DNA of 64,000 nucleotides from Kordia sp. (GTDB lineage: Bacteria > Bacteroidota > Bacteroidia > Flavobacteriales > Flavobacteriaceae). The position numbers and the translations under genes were made by a program. The stretch covers positions 171,324-235,323 of the forward strand of contig NZ_JAKVBC010000004.1 in the NCBI RefSeq assembly GCF_022447245.1, read 5' to 3'. Position 1 is the first letter of the stretch. Each line of letters opens with the position of its first letter. Positions 23,891 to 32,280 of this stretch are shown in pieces. A model generated the notes under the pieces. The model was given only the letters and a program-made list of their open reading frames with translations. It did no database searches and was not told the origin of the DNA.

Positions 23891-26290
23891 ATGCTACATT
23901 TTACTATTCTTTATACCTGTTTATTATTCAGTATTACTTTATACGCACAACGTTCTATCAAAATTCATAAAGTTTCTTCTCCAATTACTATTGATGGTAT
24001 TGCCGATGAATCCGATTGGAAACAATATGCAGAAGTTGGAAATTTTACACAAACACGACCTGACAACGGAAAACCTTCCGTCAGAAAAACGGAAATTGCT
24101 GTTTTGTATGACGAAAGCTATTTATATGTGTTGGGAATTATGCATGTGGAAAACAAAGATGAAATCAGTAAGCAATTGAGTGCTCGAGACGATACAGGAA
24201 ACGCAGATATTTTTGCCGTCCAGTTTGATCCTTTTGGAGAAACACGTGAAGGATACGATTTCACCATTACGGCCGCCAATGTACAGACCGATATAAAATT
24301 GAGTCAGAATGATGCTTATGCAAATTTTAATGTAGTTTGGGATAGTGCAGTAAAACGTTATGGTGACAAATGGATTGCTGAATTAAAAATTCCTTTCAAT
24401 AGCATTCGTTTTCCCAAAGAAGCAATGGAAAATTTTAAAATCAATTTTCAAAGAGTTATTACAAAGCTGAACGAAGAATCGTATTGGAGTCCCATAAAAC
24501 CTGAAGTTGACGGGTATTTGAATCAATTCGGAAAACTTGAAGGCTTACCAAAAATTACACCGCCTTTGAATTTATCATTATTACCTTTTGTTTCTGTAGT
24601 AAACGAAAAAAGTCCTGACGGCACAAGCAAAACCAGTTTTAACGGTGGTTTGGATGTAAAGTATGTACATGACAATTCGTATACTTTGGATGTTTCCCTA
24701 ATTCCTGATTTTAGTCAAGCGTTGTCTGACAATCAAATTTTCAACTTGTCGCCATTTGAAGTACGTTTCAATGAAAATAGACAGTTTTTTATTGAAGGAA
24801 CCGAGATTTTTGACAAAGGCGGTTATTTATACACACGCAGAATTGGCGGTGTTCCGATTAATAAGGATAATATTTCATTGGCTGAAAACGAAGAAATTGT
24901 CAACAATCCGATTACTTCTAACATCATCAATCTTGTGAAGGTTACAGGGAAATCGTCCAAAGGTTTTTCTATTGGAGTGCTCAACGGAATTACCAATAAA
25001 AGTGAAGCTACAATTCGAAATACAGAAACAAACGAGTTTAGAAACGCACAAACAAATCCATTCACAAATTACAATGCTTTAGTGCTCGATCAAACTTTAA
25101 AAAACAACTCATCAATTACCTTTTTAAACAATTCGGTTTGGCGAAGTGGAAAAGATTATGACAGTAATTTTTCAGCCCTACTATTTCGTGGATACAACAA
25201 AAACAGAACGTATTCTGTCTTCCTGAAAAAAGTAGTTTCTCAAAAGTATTTTTCTGATCAAAAAGCCGAATTCGGACATCAGTATTTTGCCTATTTATCA
25301 AAAGTGAGTGGCAATTGGACAGGCGGCATTTCGGCAAATTTATACGATGATACATTTGATAATAATGACTTCGGGTTTTTAAATAGAAATAATCAATTTT
25401 CAGCACGTGCTAATATCAATTATCAAAACAATAATCCGAAAAAATGGTTCAATCAATATTCCATTGGAATCGATCATTCACAACGTTACTATTACAGTGT
25501 ATTTGAAAAAGAGTTTGCTTATTACAAGCTTCAAGGAGAAGCAACTTTAAAGAATAACAGTGTGGTTTTTGGTTCGTTTGCCTACATAGAACCGCGAAAA
25601 GATTTTTTTGAGCCACGTACCAAAGATCGTCACTTTAACAAACCTCCGCAGTTGGAGTATTTTGTAGAATATCAAACCAACAGAAATAAGAATTTTTCAT
25701 TTGCAGGTTACACCGTATATGTTAAAACCTTAGACTCTGATATTTTCTCCAATGAATATATAGGCGGTTATGGATTACGCGCGCAATTAGGACAACATTT
25801 GTCTTTATATTTTAGTCAAGATATCACTCACATTCCAAGCAATGTTGGTTTTGTAGCACGTGCGAATGAAGATTTGATTTTTGGGAAACGAAGCGTCAAG
25901 GAACTAACCAACACCTTTGAAGCTAGTTATGCTGTTTATTCCAAATTAAGTATGAATCTTCGTGTACGTCATTATTGGATTCAGGTAGATTATGATGATC
26001 AATTTTCATTAAACACACAAGGTGATTTAGTTCGAAATAATTTTACGATTGACCCGAATGATTTTGACGATAATTTTAACTCGTTTACCATTGATTATAT
26101 CACGCGATGGCAGTTTGCTCCTGCAAGCGAATTGAGTTTTAATTATAAACTAGGCGCGAATTTATTCAACAATCAAATCAATTCGAGTTATGGTACTAAT
26201 TTGAAAAACACCTTGCAACAAGACAATAGCAACACCATTTCGTTGAAGTTGACCTATTTTTTGGATGCGAATCAGTTGCTGAAGCTGTGA
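23891..26290 (+). CDS. DUF5916 outer-membrane protein with CBM9-like domain
   Basis: This encodes 799 residues from ATG 23891. A GTG at 23867 would add eight residues ahead of the signal peptide and is less likely. After the signal peptide (TILYTCLLFSITLYAQ) comes a carbohydrate-binding family 9-like domain (about 25-215), with PITIDGIADESDWKQ and YDESYLYVLGIM. The long DUF5916 part follows with SLIPDFSQALSDN and EVRFNENRQFFIEGTEIFDK, then many amphipathic strands typical of a barrel. The role of the family is not known; surface binding or uptake is possible. It is transcribed divergently from the two-component system behind three regulator repeats and is probably controlled by it. Confidence 0.88.
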   Translation: MLHFTILYTCLLFSITLYAQRSIKIHKVSSPITIDGIADESDWKQYAEVGNFTQTRPDNGKPSVRKTEIAVLYDESYLYVLGIMHVENKDEISKQLSARDDTGNADIFAVQFDPFGETREGYDFTITAANVQTDIKLSQNDAYANFNVVWDSAVKRYGDKWIAELKIPFNSIRFPKEAMENFKINFQRVITKLNEESYWSPIKPEVDGYLNQFGKLEGLPKITPPLNLSLLPFVSVVNEKSPDGTSKTSFNGGLDVKYVHDNSYTLDVSLIPDFSQALSDNQIFNLSPFEVRFNENRQFFIEGTEIFDKGGYLYTRRIGGVPINKDNISLAENEEIVNNPITSNIINLVKVTGKSSKGFSIGVLNGITNKSEATIRNTETNEFRNAQTNPFTNYNALVLDQTLKNNSSITFLNNSVWRSGKDYDSNFSALLFRGYNKNRTYSVFLKKVVSQKYFSDQKAEFGHQYFAYLSKVSGNWTGGISANLYDDTFDNNDFGFLNRNNQFSARANINYQNNNPKKWFNQYSIGIDHSQRYYYSVFEKEFAYYKLQGEATLKNNSVVFGSFAYIEPRKDFFEPRTKDRHFNKPPQLEYFVEYQTNRNKNFSFAGYTVYVKTLDSDIFSNEYIGGYGLRAQLGQHLSLYFSQDITHIPSNVGFVARANEDLIFGKRSVKELTNTFEASYAVYSKLSMNLRVRHYWIQVDYDDQFSLNTQGDLVRNNFTIDPNDFDDNFNSFTIDYITRWQFAPASELSFNYKLGANLFNNQINSSYGTNLKNTLQQDNSNTISLKLTYFLDANQLLKL

Positions 26291-26351
26291 TTTAGACTCT
26301 TAGGTTATTAGACTTTTTAGATACATACTTTCTTTGAGTCAAATGTTGTGC

Positions 26352-26376
26352 TAAAAAAAGCGAACCGAAGTTCGCT
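26352..26376 (-). terminator. Terminator of the third precursor gene
   Basis: On the minus strand AGCGAAC-TTCG-GTTCGCT is followed by T7. This is a perfect 7-bp stem with a stable UUCG tetraloop, 16 bases past the precursor stop. Confidence 0.9.
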
Positions 26377-26391
26377 CTACCTTTAAAACTA

Positions 26392-26562
26392 TTATTTACA
26401 TCTACACCAACTCGCAGTATCTCTTGATGGAGCTGGACATTGACAAATTCCATTGAAGAACGTTAGCGTTCGACGGTCAAATCCACCACTTACTGCATCT
26501 GCTTGTAGATTAGAAACTGATTTTTTGTTCAAGGTTAACATTTTAATACTAGCTTTTTTCAT
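26392..26562 (-). CDS. Class I lanthipeptide-type precursor, third
   Basis: This encodes 56 residues from ATG 26562. An upstream in-frame start at 26637 would add 25 residues that do not fit the family. The leader MKKASIKMLTLNKKSVSNLQ ends in a Gly-Gly site (AVSGG), matching the two precursors at 4.2-4.7 kb. The core is about 29 residues with four Cys arranged CQC near the middle and WCRC at the end, and with several Thr and Ser. The core is unrelated to the Cys-Pro arrays of the other two. No modifying enzymes are near, so a trans-acting synthetase is needed. It has its own strong terminator. Confidence 0.8.
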   Translation of the reverse strand: MKKASIKMLTLNKKSVSNLQADAVSGGFDRRTLTFFNGICQCPAPSRDTASWCRCK

Positions 26563-26615
26563 GGTTTTTAGTTTTTTGAATTTTCTAAAAATACTAAAAA
26601 TAGCCTGTACTGATT

Positions 26616-26630
26616 TACGGAAAAACCGTA
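26616..26630. promoter_or_regulatory. Short inverted repeat upstream of the third precursor
   Basis: TACGG-AAAAA-CCGTA is a perfect 5-bp inverted repeat, 54 bases upstream of the start codon. It may be an operator; this is weak evidence. Confidence 0.25.
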
Positions 26631-26764
26631 TTTTCAATTAGAATATTCTCATAGCATTTGTAATTAAATATTTTTTAAACACCTTTATCAATGTAAATCA
26701 ATTAAGTAACTTGACAATGTTTTATATTTCATACATTATCACAAGTTTTTAAACTTGCTATGTA

Positions 26765-27706
26765 CTAAAACCCATAATTCACACCTAAACCTAACACTTC
26801 ACGGGTTTGAAATCCGTTGAAGGCATTATCGTCGTATATGGTTTGAAAGTTGATGTTTGTAGAAAGGTATTTATTGATCGTCATGACAAGGTTTACATTA
26901 TAATCAATATCTACATTTTCAGGCTTTTCTAAATAGTTGGAATAGACATTGAGAATGTTTTCCATAATTACATTTTTAAGCAAAGAAAATTTGTAATATC
27001 CTGAAGCATACATTCCTAATTCATACCGAATACTTTCGCCTTCTGCAACACCAAAATACCCCTCGTTTGGTAAGGTAAAATCTTTATCTACAATCGTCAT
27101 TTTAGATGTTCCTGGTGCAATATTGAACTTAAAAACATCACTTTTTTTCCACAAAACTCCGGGTCCAAACGAAAGGTATGCTGGAGACAACACATTGGTA
27201 TTTTGCATACGAATTTCTTTTCCGTTTTCATCTGTACCAAAATTAAAACCTTTGGTCATTTGGGTTCTAAAATTCAAGAATGCCGAATAAAACCAATAGT
27301 TTTCTCCTTTTTTACCAATAACAGAATTTAGTTCAAAACGATCATCCGTTTTTCGAGTAAATTCACTGTTTTTGGTTTGCGTTAAACCATACGCTACTAA
27401 GACTCTTGTATCCCAATCCCAATTTTCTTGATGATAATTTAAATTATAATTTAGCCCTAAAGTCCCCGAAATACTATTTTCTCCACCAGCTGCCCAGTTG
27501 GAAAATGCTGCTTGGTTGAAAAGGAACGACACATTTCCTTTGCATCGCCAACCTTTTGGAATGGTATCTTGTACAGGAATATTCTTTTTTTTAACAGCGG
27601 CCGATTTTTGTATTGCGGCTTCAATAACTGTTGATTTTTGTAGTTCTTGTGCAGTAACAAGTGTGCTTATAGATAGCAATAGGCAGATAGTTAGTACGTA
27701 CTTCAT
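26765..27706 (-). CDS. DUF3078 domain protein
   Basis: This encodes 313 residues. A signal peptide (ICLLLSISTLVTAQ) is followed by a Lys-rich linker. The DUF3078 region then starts with GWRCKGNVSFLFNQAAFSNW and continues with AGGENSISGTLGLNYNLNY. The remaining sequence consists of amphipathic strands and ends in Phe (LGVNYGF), as in outer-membrane barrel proteins. The function of the family is unknown. A paralogue of similar length lies 112 bases upstream on the same strand, but a terminator separates the two, so they are regulated apart. Confidence 0.88.
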   Translation of the reverse strand: MKYVLTICLLLSISTLVTAQELQKSTVIEAAIQKSAAVKKKNIPVQDTIPKGWRCKGNVSFLFNQAAFSNWAAGGENSISGTLGLNYNLNYHQENWDWDTRVLVAYGLTQTKNSEFTRKTDDRFELNSVIGKKGENYWFYSAFLNFRTQMTKGFNFGTDENGKEIRMQNTNVLSPAYLSFGPGVLWKKSDVFKFNIAPGTSKMTIVDKDFTLPNEGYFGVAEGESIRYELGMYASGYYKFSLLKNVIMENILNVYSNYLEKPENVDIDYNVNLVMTINKYLSTNINFQTIYDDNAFNGFQTREVLGLGVNYGF

Positions 27707-27762
27707 AATGGGTTAGTGCTTTGCATTAAAAAAATCATACAGCATCAAAAATTATACCACAC

Positions 27763-27796
27763 AAAAATAAAAAAGCGCTCCAAATTGGAACGCTTT
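27763..27796 (-). terminator. Terminator between the two DUF3078 genes
   Basis: Read on the minus strand, AAAGCG-TTCC pairs with GGAG-CGCTTT (one mismatch) around an AATTT loop and runs into a T-rich tract. It follows the stop of the upstream DUF3078 gene by 22 bases. Confidence 0.8.
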
Positions 27797-27818
27797 CATT
27801 ATACTATTTTTATAACTT

Positions 27819-28742
27819 TTACAAGTTGTAACTCAAACCAATTGTCCAGTACGATTGTAATTTGTTGTCTACATTATCAAACGTAGTTCCTGTATTTCCT
27901 TGTGCAAGGTTAAAGTTTACAGCTTCTTGTTTGTTTTGTCTTAATCCGAAATCAAAACCAACACCAATCATTTTCCACAATGTGTAGCTGAAAGAGTTTG
28001 TCCAAGTCCAGTTTGAATAGTCACTACTCTTGTAGCTTTGGAACATAGATAAGTTTGTCTTAAAGTTGATAGCTCCGAAGCTTCTTGTATAATCTGCAAC
28101 AATTTTTGCTCCTAAAGAAGACTCAAATACAGTATCGTTATCACTAAATACAATATTGTAATTTAATGGATGAATTACCACGATTAAGTTTGTAATTGGC
28201 GTCCAAGTTGCACCAACACCAACATCTAAGTATCCAGGATCATTGAAGTTGCTTAATAATGTTGTCCTGTATTCAACCAATCCAGAAATTGCAAACTTTT
28301 CGCTTAATTTACGTCCGTATAAAGAACTAAGGTTAAATACGTCCGTTGCTTCTCTAAATTTATCACTATCCGTTGGATCATCAGTATTATCAAGTTTTAC
28401 CCAAGCTAAGTTGATATTAGCACTGTTATTCCAGAAAAATTTCTCTTGATTTAAGTTTGCATAAGCGTTTACAGTAAATCCAATATTTCCTGAAGAATTA
28501 TTAGGAATTCCTTGTGCATACCAATTGTTAAATTCTGAGATACTTCCTCCTATTGTTCCAAAAGCTCCTATTTTCCATCCAGGAAGTGCATCAATTTGTG
28601 CTTGAATAGCATTTGCTTCTGCTTGTAAAGCATCAGCAGCAGCTTGCTTTTCTGCTTTTTGCGCCTTTAGTTCTTCTGCTGTTTGCGCATTCAATGAACT
28701 CATTCCTAAACATAATGCGATTGCAAATACGATTTTTTTCAT
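27819..28742 (-). CDS. DUF3078 domain protein
   Basis: This encodes 307 residues. The signal peptide (FAIALCLGMSSLNAQ) is followed by an Ala/Gln/Lys coiled segment (about 21-52), which could form a periplasmic stalk. The DUF3078 region follows with WKIGAFGTIGGSISEFNNWY and many amphipathic strands, ending in TIGLSYNL. It is a paralogue of the gene downstream. Its promoter (28856-28886) is close to consensus with a leader of about 105 bases, which suggests steady expression. An outer-membrane barrel is likely; the role is unknown. Confidence 0.88.
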   Translation of the reverse strand: MKKIVFAIALCLGMSSLNAQTAEELKAQKAEKQAAADALQAEANAIQAQIDALPGWKIGAFGTIGGSISEFNNWYAQGIPNNSSGNIGFTVNAYANLNQEKFFWNNSANINLAWVKLDNTDDPTDSDKFREATDVFNLSSLYGRKLSEKFAISGLVEYRTTLLSNFNDPGYLDVGVGATWTPITNLIVVIHPLNYNIVFSDNDTVFESSLGAKIVADYTRSFGAINFKTNLSMFQSYKSSDYSNWTWTNSFSYTLWKMIGVGFDFGLRQNKQEAVNFNLAQGNTGTTFDNVDNKLQSYWTIGLSYNL

Positions 28743-28855
28743 TTGTCTATTTTTATTAGGTTGTCAGTGATGTGAAATGGTTTTGTCTATTGTTAGTTAA
28801 CTATAACTAATGTAAGAATTTATTTCACAACTGTTCACGTTAATTTTTGCGATGG

Positions 28856-28886
28856 CAAATATAAATTTTGCGTCTAAGTTCACAAA
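28856..28886 (-). promoter_or_regulatory. Consensus promoter of the DUF3078 gene
   Basis: On the minus strand TTTTG (28887-28883) is followed after 19 bases by TATATTTG (28863-28856), an almost perfect Bacteroidetes promoter. Confidence 0.7.
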
Positions 28887-28935
28887 ACTAACACAAATTA
28901 TTTAAACAAATGAAAATCTGTGAGTTAATTGATTT

Positions 28936-29451
28936 TTACGTATTTTTATTCTTTTTATACAAAGGAACAGATGAACAAGCTTCTCCATACATAATGCTTT
29001 TAACAACACCGTGTAGTTTGTGTACCATCATCGTGTAAGCGTTGTCTGGTATAGGTTTGTTAGCACAACCTTTTATAATTACAGGTTTATCTTGATAGTC
29101 TGAAATATCTAAATTGTTAATGATGTCTTGGTAAATGGACGTTTCTAGATTCTCCAAAGTGCCAATTACAACTTTTTCGACAAAAGGTGTCAAATGTACG
29201 CTCACCAACATATATGCCCATGCAGGAATGATCGCGTCTGTTTTACAATACAACGCCACATATTGGTTTTTGTGCTGTGACCAATCGTATTCGGCTACAT
29301 ACGTACGGAATTCTTTTTCACGAAGAATTAAGCCTTCCATCAACCAATCGGAAATATCAAACAGTACACGTTCGCCTGATGGATAGTAATCTTCTAAGTT
29401 GAAAGTGACCAATTTACTTTGCGCTACTCTGTTGATAATTTCGTCAGCCAT
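28936..29451 (-). CDS. DUF2480 family protein
   Basis: This encodes 171 residues without signal peptide. Family marks include NLEDYYPSGERVLFDISDWL, AYMLVSVHLTPF and, near the end, VVKSIMYGEACSSVPLYKK. DUF2480 genes are usually the last gene of the Bacteroidetes suf clusters, and this one follows the DUF59 gene. If the DUF59 frame is read through its internal stop, the gap to this ATG is only 3 bases. The function is unknown, and a role linked to iron-sulfur assembly is inferred from context alone. Confidence 0.9.
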   Translation of the reverse strand: MADEIINRVAQSKLVTFNLEDYYPSGERVLFDISDWLMEGLILREKEFRTYVAEYDWSQHKNQYVALYCKTDAIIPAWAYMLVSVHLTPFVEKVVIGTLENLETSIYQDIINNLDISDYQDKPVIIKGCANKPIPDNAYTMMVHKLHGVVKSIMYGEACSSVPLYKKNKNT

Positions 29452-29454
29452 ATC

Positions 29455-29517
29455 TTATAATAAACCTAGTTCTAGTTTTGCTTCTTCACTCATTAAATCT
29501 TGACTCCATTCTGGTTA
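29455..29517 (-). pseudogene. Stranded C-terminal tail of the DUF59 protein
   Basis: Directly after the TAA at 29517-29515, the same frame continues for 19 codons reading PEWSQDLMSEEAKLELGLL and ends with TAA at 29455. This is the standard C-terminus of Bacteroidetes SufT-type DUF59 proteins. The stop probably arose from a Glu codon (GAA to TAA). Confidence 0.8.
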
Positions 29518-29781
29518 AAACGTAATTTCAACAGTAGCATTGTTGACTTCTTTGAGTGATTTTACTTTTTCTTCTATTTCTAAGGGAAGTGTTTCTGCTA
29601 CAGGGCAATTTGGTGAGGTTAAGGTCATTAAGATTTTTACATCATAATTTTCATTTACAAAAACATCATAAATTAATCCAAGTTCGTAAATATCCACTGG
29701 AATTTCTGGATCGTAGATGGTTTTTAATACGCGTACTATTTTTTCGCCTAAAGCGTCTGTATCTATTGTGATATCTGACAT
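29515..29781 (-). CDS. DUF59/MIP18-family iron-sulfur assembly protein, cut short by in-frame TAA
   Basis: The intact frame encodes 88 residues with the DUF59 core: IYDPEIPVDIYELGLIYDV and MTLTSPNCPVAETLPLEIEE, including the conserved Asp-Pro-Glu and Cys. Relatives in Bacteroidetes have about 107 residues. Here a TAA follows VEITF, yet the missing tail is encoded in frame right behind it. The fold core is complete, so the short form may still work. Its role would be maturation of Fe-S proteins together with SufS and SufE encoded upstream. It starts 1 base after the sufE stop region. Cause of the stop: mutation, readthrough or sequencing error. Confidence 0.85.
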   Translation of the reverse strand: MSDITIDTDALGEKIVRVLKTIYDPEIPVDIYELGLIYDVFVNENYDVKILMTLTSPNCPVAETLPLEIEEKVKSLKEVNNATVEITF

Positions 29782-29782
29782 G

Positions 29783-30205
29783 TTAGTTTAAATGTGTTTG
29801 ATACGCAATTGCGTATAACTTTAATTGTTTAATCATACTTACCAAACCGTTTGCTCTTGTTGGCGACAAATGTTCTTTAAGACCAATTTCATCAATAAAA
29901 TCAGTATTTGCATCAATAATTGCTGCTGGTTGTTGATTTGAAAATACGCGAATTAAAATGGCAATAATTCCTTTGGTAATAATGGCATCGCTATCGGCTG
30001 TAAAAACCAATTTATCATCTTCCATTTCACCATGAACCCACACTTTACTTTGACAACCTTTGATGAGGTTTTCCTCTTTTTTGAGACTCTCATCAATTAA
30101 AGGTAATGATTTCCCTAGATCAATCATGTATTCGTAGCGTTGCATCCAATCATCAAACATGCTAAATTCGTCTACTATTTCATCCTGTATTTCTTGTATC
30201 GTCAT
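29783..30205 (-). CDS. sufE: SufE family sulfur-transfer protein
   Basis: This encodes 140 residues. The sulfur-accepting Cys lies in LIKGCQSKVWV (near residue 50), followed by FTADSDAIITKGIIAILIRV and LSPTRANGLVSMIKQLKLYA, all typical of SufE. It accepts persulfide sulfur from SufS and passes it to the Fe-S scaffold. The gene sits between the small lipoprotein gene and DUF59, all on one strand downstream of sufS. The sufBCD genes are not in the window. Confidence 0.93.
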   Translation of the reverse strand: MTIQEIQDEIVDEFSMFDDWMQRYEYMIDLGKSLPLIDESLKKEENLIKGCQSKVWVHGEMEDDKLVFTADSDAIITKGIIAILIRVFSNQQPAAIIDANTDFIDEIGLKEHLSPTRANGLVSMIKQLKLYAIAYQTHLN

Positions 30206-30253
30206 TTCTTCTTCGTTTACACGATTTATTTAGACGCAAAAATACAACAACTA

Positions 30254-30712
30254 TTACGGTTTATCAACTGCATTTGCCATTGCTTCAATTTTTGTAATCA
30301 ATGCTTTTAAAGGTTTTGGTTCATTTCCAAGTCCAAATTCTACATTTTTGACCACATTTTCTTTGTAGCTTATGACTAAATTAGCAGGAATTACGGCATC
30401 TCGAGCGAGATCATCAGGATTTACGTAATTTCTTTTTAGTTTTTCTGAATCGATTTTATCGAGCAGTTTCACAATTTCATTCCAATCTTCCACACTCATT
30501 TCTTGCTGAATGGATACTTCTCCATTTCTAACTTTTGTCAATGAAAAGCGTTCTTTAGTAATGTTTATTTTTTGATAAAATCCGCGTGAATACGCTTCAA
30601 ATTGTATGGAAATATCATCTTGGGCATTTGTAACTGTTTCTTTTTCTGTATTAGAATCGTTACAACTTTTTGTTAATATAGCTATAGAGAATAGAACAAA
30701 TAGATATTTCAT
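30254..30712 (-). CDS. Small lipoprotein of unknown function
   Basis: This encodes 152 residues. The N-terminus is a lipoprotein signal (LFVLFSIAILTKSC) with the lipobox Cys at about 17, followed by an Asn/Glu-rich linker. The mature part has alternating strands, with AVIPANLVISYKENVVKNVE near the middle. It lies between sufS and sufE, 93 bases after the sufS stop and 48 bases before sufE, but a terminator separates it from sufS. Its placement inside the suf group may be accidental. I do not recognise a domain. Confidence 0.75.
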   Translation of the reverse strand: MKYLFVLFSIAILTKSCNDSNTEKETVTNAQDDISIQFEAYSRGFYQKINITKERFSLTKVRNGEVSIQQEMSVEDWNEIVKLLDKIDSEKLKRNYVNPDDLARDAVIPANLVISYKENVVKNVEFGLGNEPKPLKALITKIEAMANAVDKP

Positions 30713-30751
30713 GAGCGGATGTTTTTTTAAATTCTGATACTATAATAATAC

Positions 30752-30779
30752 AAAAAAGACGCCAAAATTGACGCCTTTT
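30752..30779 (-). terminator. Terminator after sufS
   Basis: On the minus strand AAAGGCG pairs with CGTCTTT (one G-T) around a 10-base loop, followed by T-rich sequence. It lies 27 bases past the sufS stop and may attenuate transcription into the following genes. Confidence 0.65.
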
Positions 30780-30805
30780 AGTTCTTTTTTAAGCATATTC
30801 GGTTG

Positions 30806-32017
30806 TTACGAAAGCATCATTTTTGCTTTTTTGACTGCTTCTATAAACGTGTCTATTTCTTCTTTGGTATTGTAAAATGAAAACGAAGCTCTTACCGTTC
30901 CAGGAATCTTGTAAAAATCCATGATAGGTTGTGCACAGTGATGTCCCGTACGCACTGCAATTCCTAGCTTGTCTACAATAGTTCCAATATCATACGGATG
31001 AATGTTTTCTATATTGAACGAGATTACTGCTGTTTTTGCACCTGAACCATAAATGATAACATCGCCGATGGCTAATAATTTCTCAGTAGCATATTCCAAC
31101 AATTCGTTTTCATAACTAGCAATGGCTTCAAAACCAAGGTTGTTCATATAATCTAATGCTGCACCAAAAGCAATAACACCACAAATATTTGGTGTTCCAG
31201 CTTCAAATTTATGTGGTAAACCTGCGTAGGTTGTTTTTTCAAACGTTACCTGATCAATCATTTCGCCACCACCTCTGTATGGAGGAAGCTTGTTGAGCCA
31301 TGATTCTTTTCCGTATAATAAGCCAACGCCTGTTGGTCCACAAATTTTGTGAGCAGAAGCTACATAGAAATCAACATTGAGTGCTTGAACATCTGCTTTG
31401 ATGTGTGGAGAAGCTTGCGCACCATCAATTAAAACTACCGCATTAACTTCATGTGCTTTCTCTATAATAAATTCAATAGGATTGATGACTCCTAATGCGT
31501 TTGAAACATGATTACAAAAAACCAATTTTGTGTTTTCATTCAATAAAGAAGTATACGCTTCCATATCTAGCTGTCCGCTTTCAAACATCGGAATCACTTT
31601 TAAACTCGCTCCTGTATGTTCACATAACATTTGCCAAGGCACAATATTGGAGTGATGCTCTAAAGCTGACACAATAATTTCATCTCCCTTTTTTAATAAT
31701 GAAGCAAAACCATTGGCTACTAAGTTGATACTATCAGTAGTTCCAGAAGTAAGGATCATTTCGTACGGTTTTGCCGCATTAAAGTGTTTTTGAATTTTGA
31801 TACGTGCTTCTTCATACGCATCTGTTGCTTCTTGACTCAGCGTATGCACACCACGATGTATATTTGCATTATAAATAGTATAGTAATCCGTAATGCAATC
31901 TATGACTTGTTGTGGCGTTTGTGAAGTCGCGGCATTGTCAAAGTAAATTAAGGGTTTTCCATTTACTTCTCTATTGAGAATTGGAAAGTCTTTTCGTATC
32001 TGCTGAATGTCTAACAT
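30806..32017 (-). CDS. sufS: Cysteine desulfurase SufS
   Basis: This encodes 403 residues, the normal length. The N-terminus reads DFPILNREVNGKPLIYFDNA. The PLP region contains ALEHHSNIVPWQ and the Schiff-base Lys in VASAHKICGPTGVG. The sulfur-accepting Cys lies in GHHCAQP near residue 361, in the short loop typical of group II (SufS) enzymes. It removes sulfur from cysteine and hands it to SufE. A -7 element precedes it. It is the first gene of the partial suf group here; sufBCD must be elsewhere. Confidence 0.95.
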   Translation of the reverse strand: MLDIQQIRKDFPILNREVNGKPLIYFDNAATSQTPQQVIDCITDYYTIYNANIHRGVHTLSQEATDAYEEARIKIQKHFNAAKPYEMILTSGTTDSINLVANGFASLLKKGDEIIVSALEHHSNIVPWQMLCEHTGASLKVIPMFESGQLDMEAYTSLLNENTKLVFCNHVSNALGVINPIEFIIEKAHEVNAVVLIDGAQASPHIKADVQALNVDFYVASAHKICGPTGVGLLYGKESWLNKLPPYRGGGEMIDQVTFEKTTYAGLPHKFEAGTPNICGVIAFGAALDYMNNLGFEAIASYENELLEYATEKLLAIGDVIIYGSGAKTAVISFNIENIHPYDIGTIVDKLGIAVRTGHHCAQPIMDFYKIPGTVRASFSFYNTKEEIDTFIEAVKKAKMMLS

Positions 32018-32037
32018 ATGCTATTTTTATAACATTA

Positions 32038-32045
32038 CAAAGATA
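32038..32045 (-). promoter_or_regulatory. -7 element of sufS
   Basis: TATCTTTG on the minus strand matches TAnnTTTG, 21 bases upstream of the sufS ATG. No TTG is visible at -33. Confidence 0.45.
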
Positions 32046-32226
32046 CTAACTATTCATAGAATCTAATATCACTTTTACAAGGAAATCAGTTGTAACTGTA
32101 ACAGCAATCAACGCGGTATTTGTGCATTTAATCGGGTTTCTAAGATTATTTCAAAAAACAATCCGCCAGATTTCAAGATTTTTAGCGTAATTTGTTTAGC
32201 TAGCTACACTATTGTAATCAGCTATA

Positions 32227-32234
32227 TACATTTG
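32227..32234 (+). promoter_or_regulatory. -7 element of the O-antigen-ligase gene
   Basis: TACATTTG matches TAnnTTTG, 47 bases upstream of the ATG at 32281. No clear -33 TTG at the usual distance. Confidence 0.4.
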
Positions 32235-32280
32235 ATTCACAAAGTGAAAATTAGTATTTTCTTGATGTAAAATCCAAGCA

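Noticed and set aside
26563..26637. Upstream start for the third lanthipeptide-type precursor
   Set aside because: The extra 25 residues (Phe/Lys-rich) do not fit the leader family, and ATG 26562 gives the normal MKK-type start.
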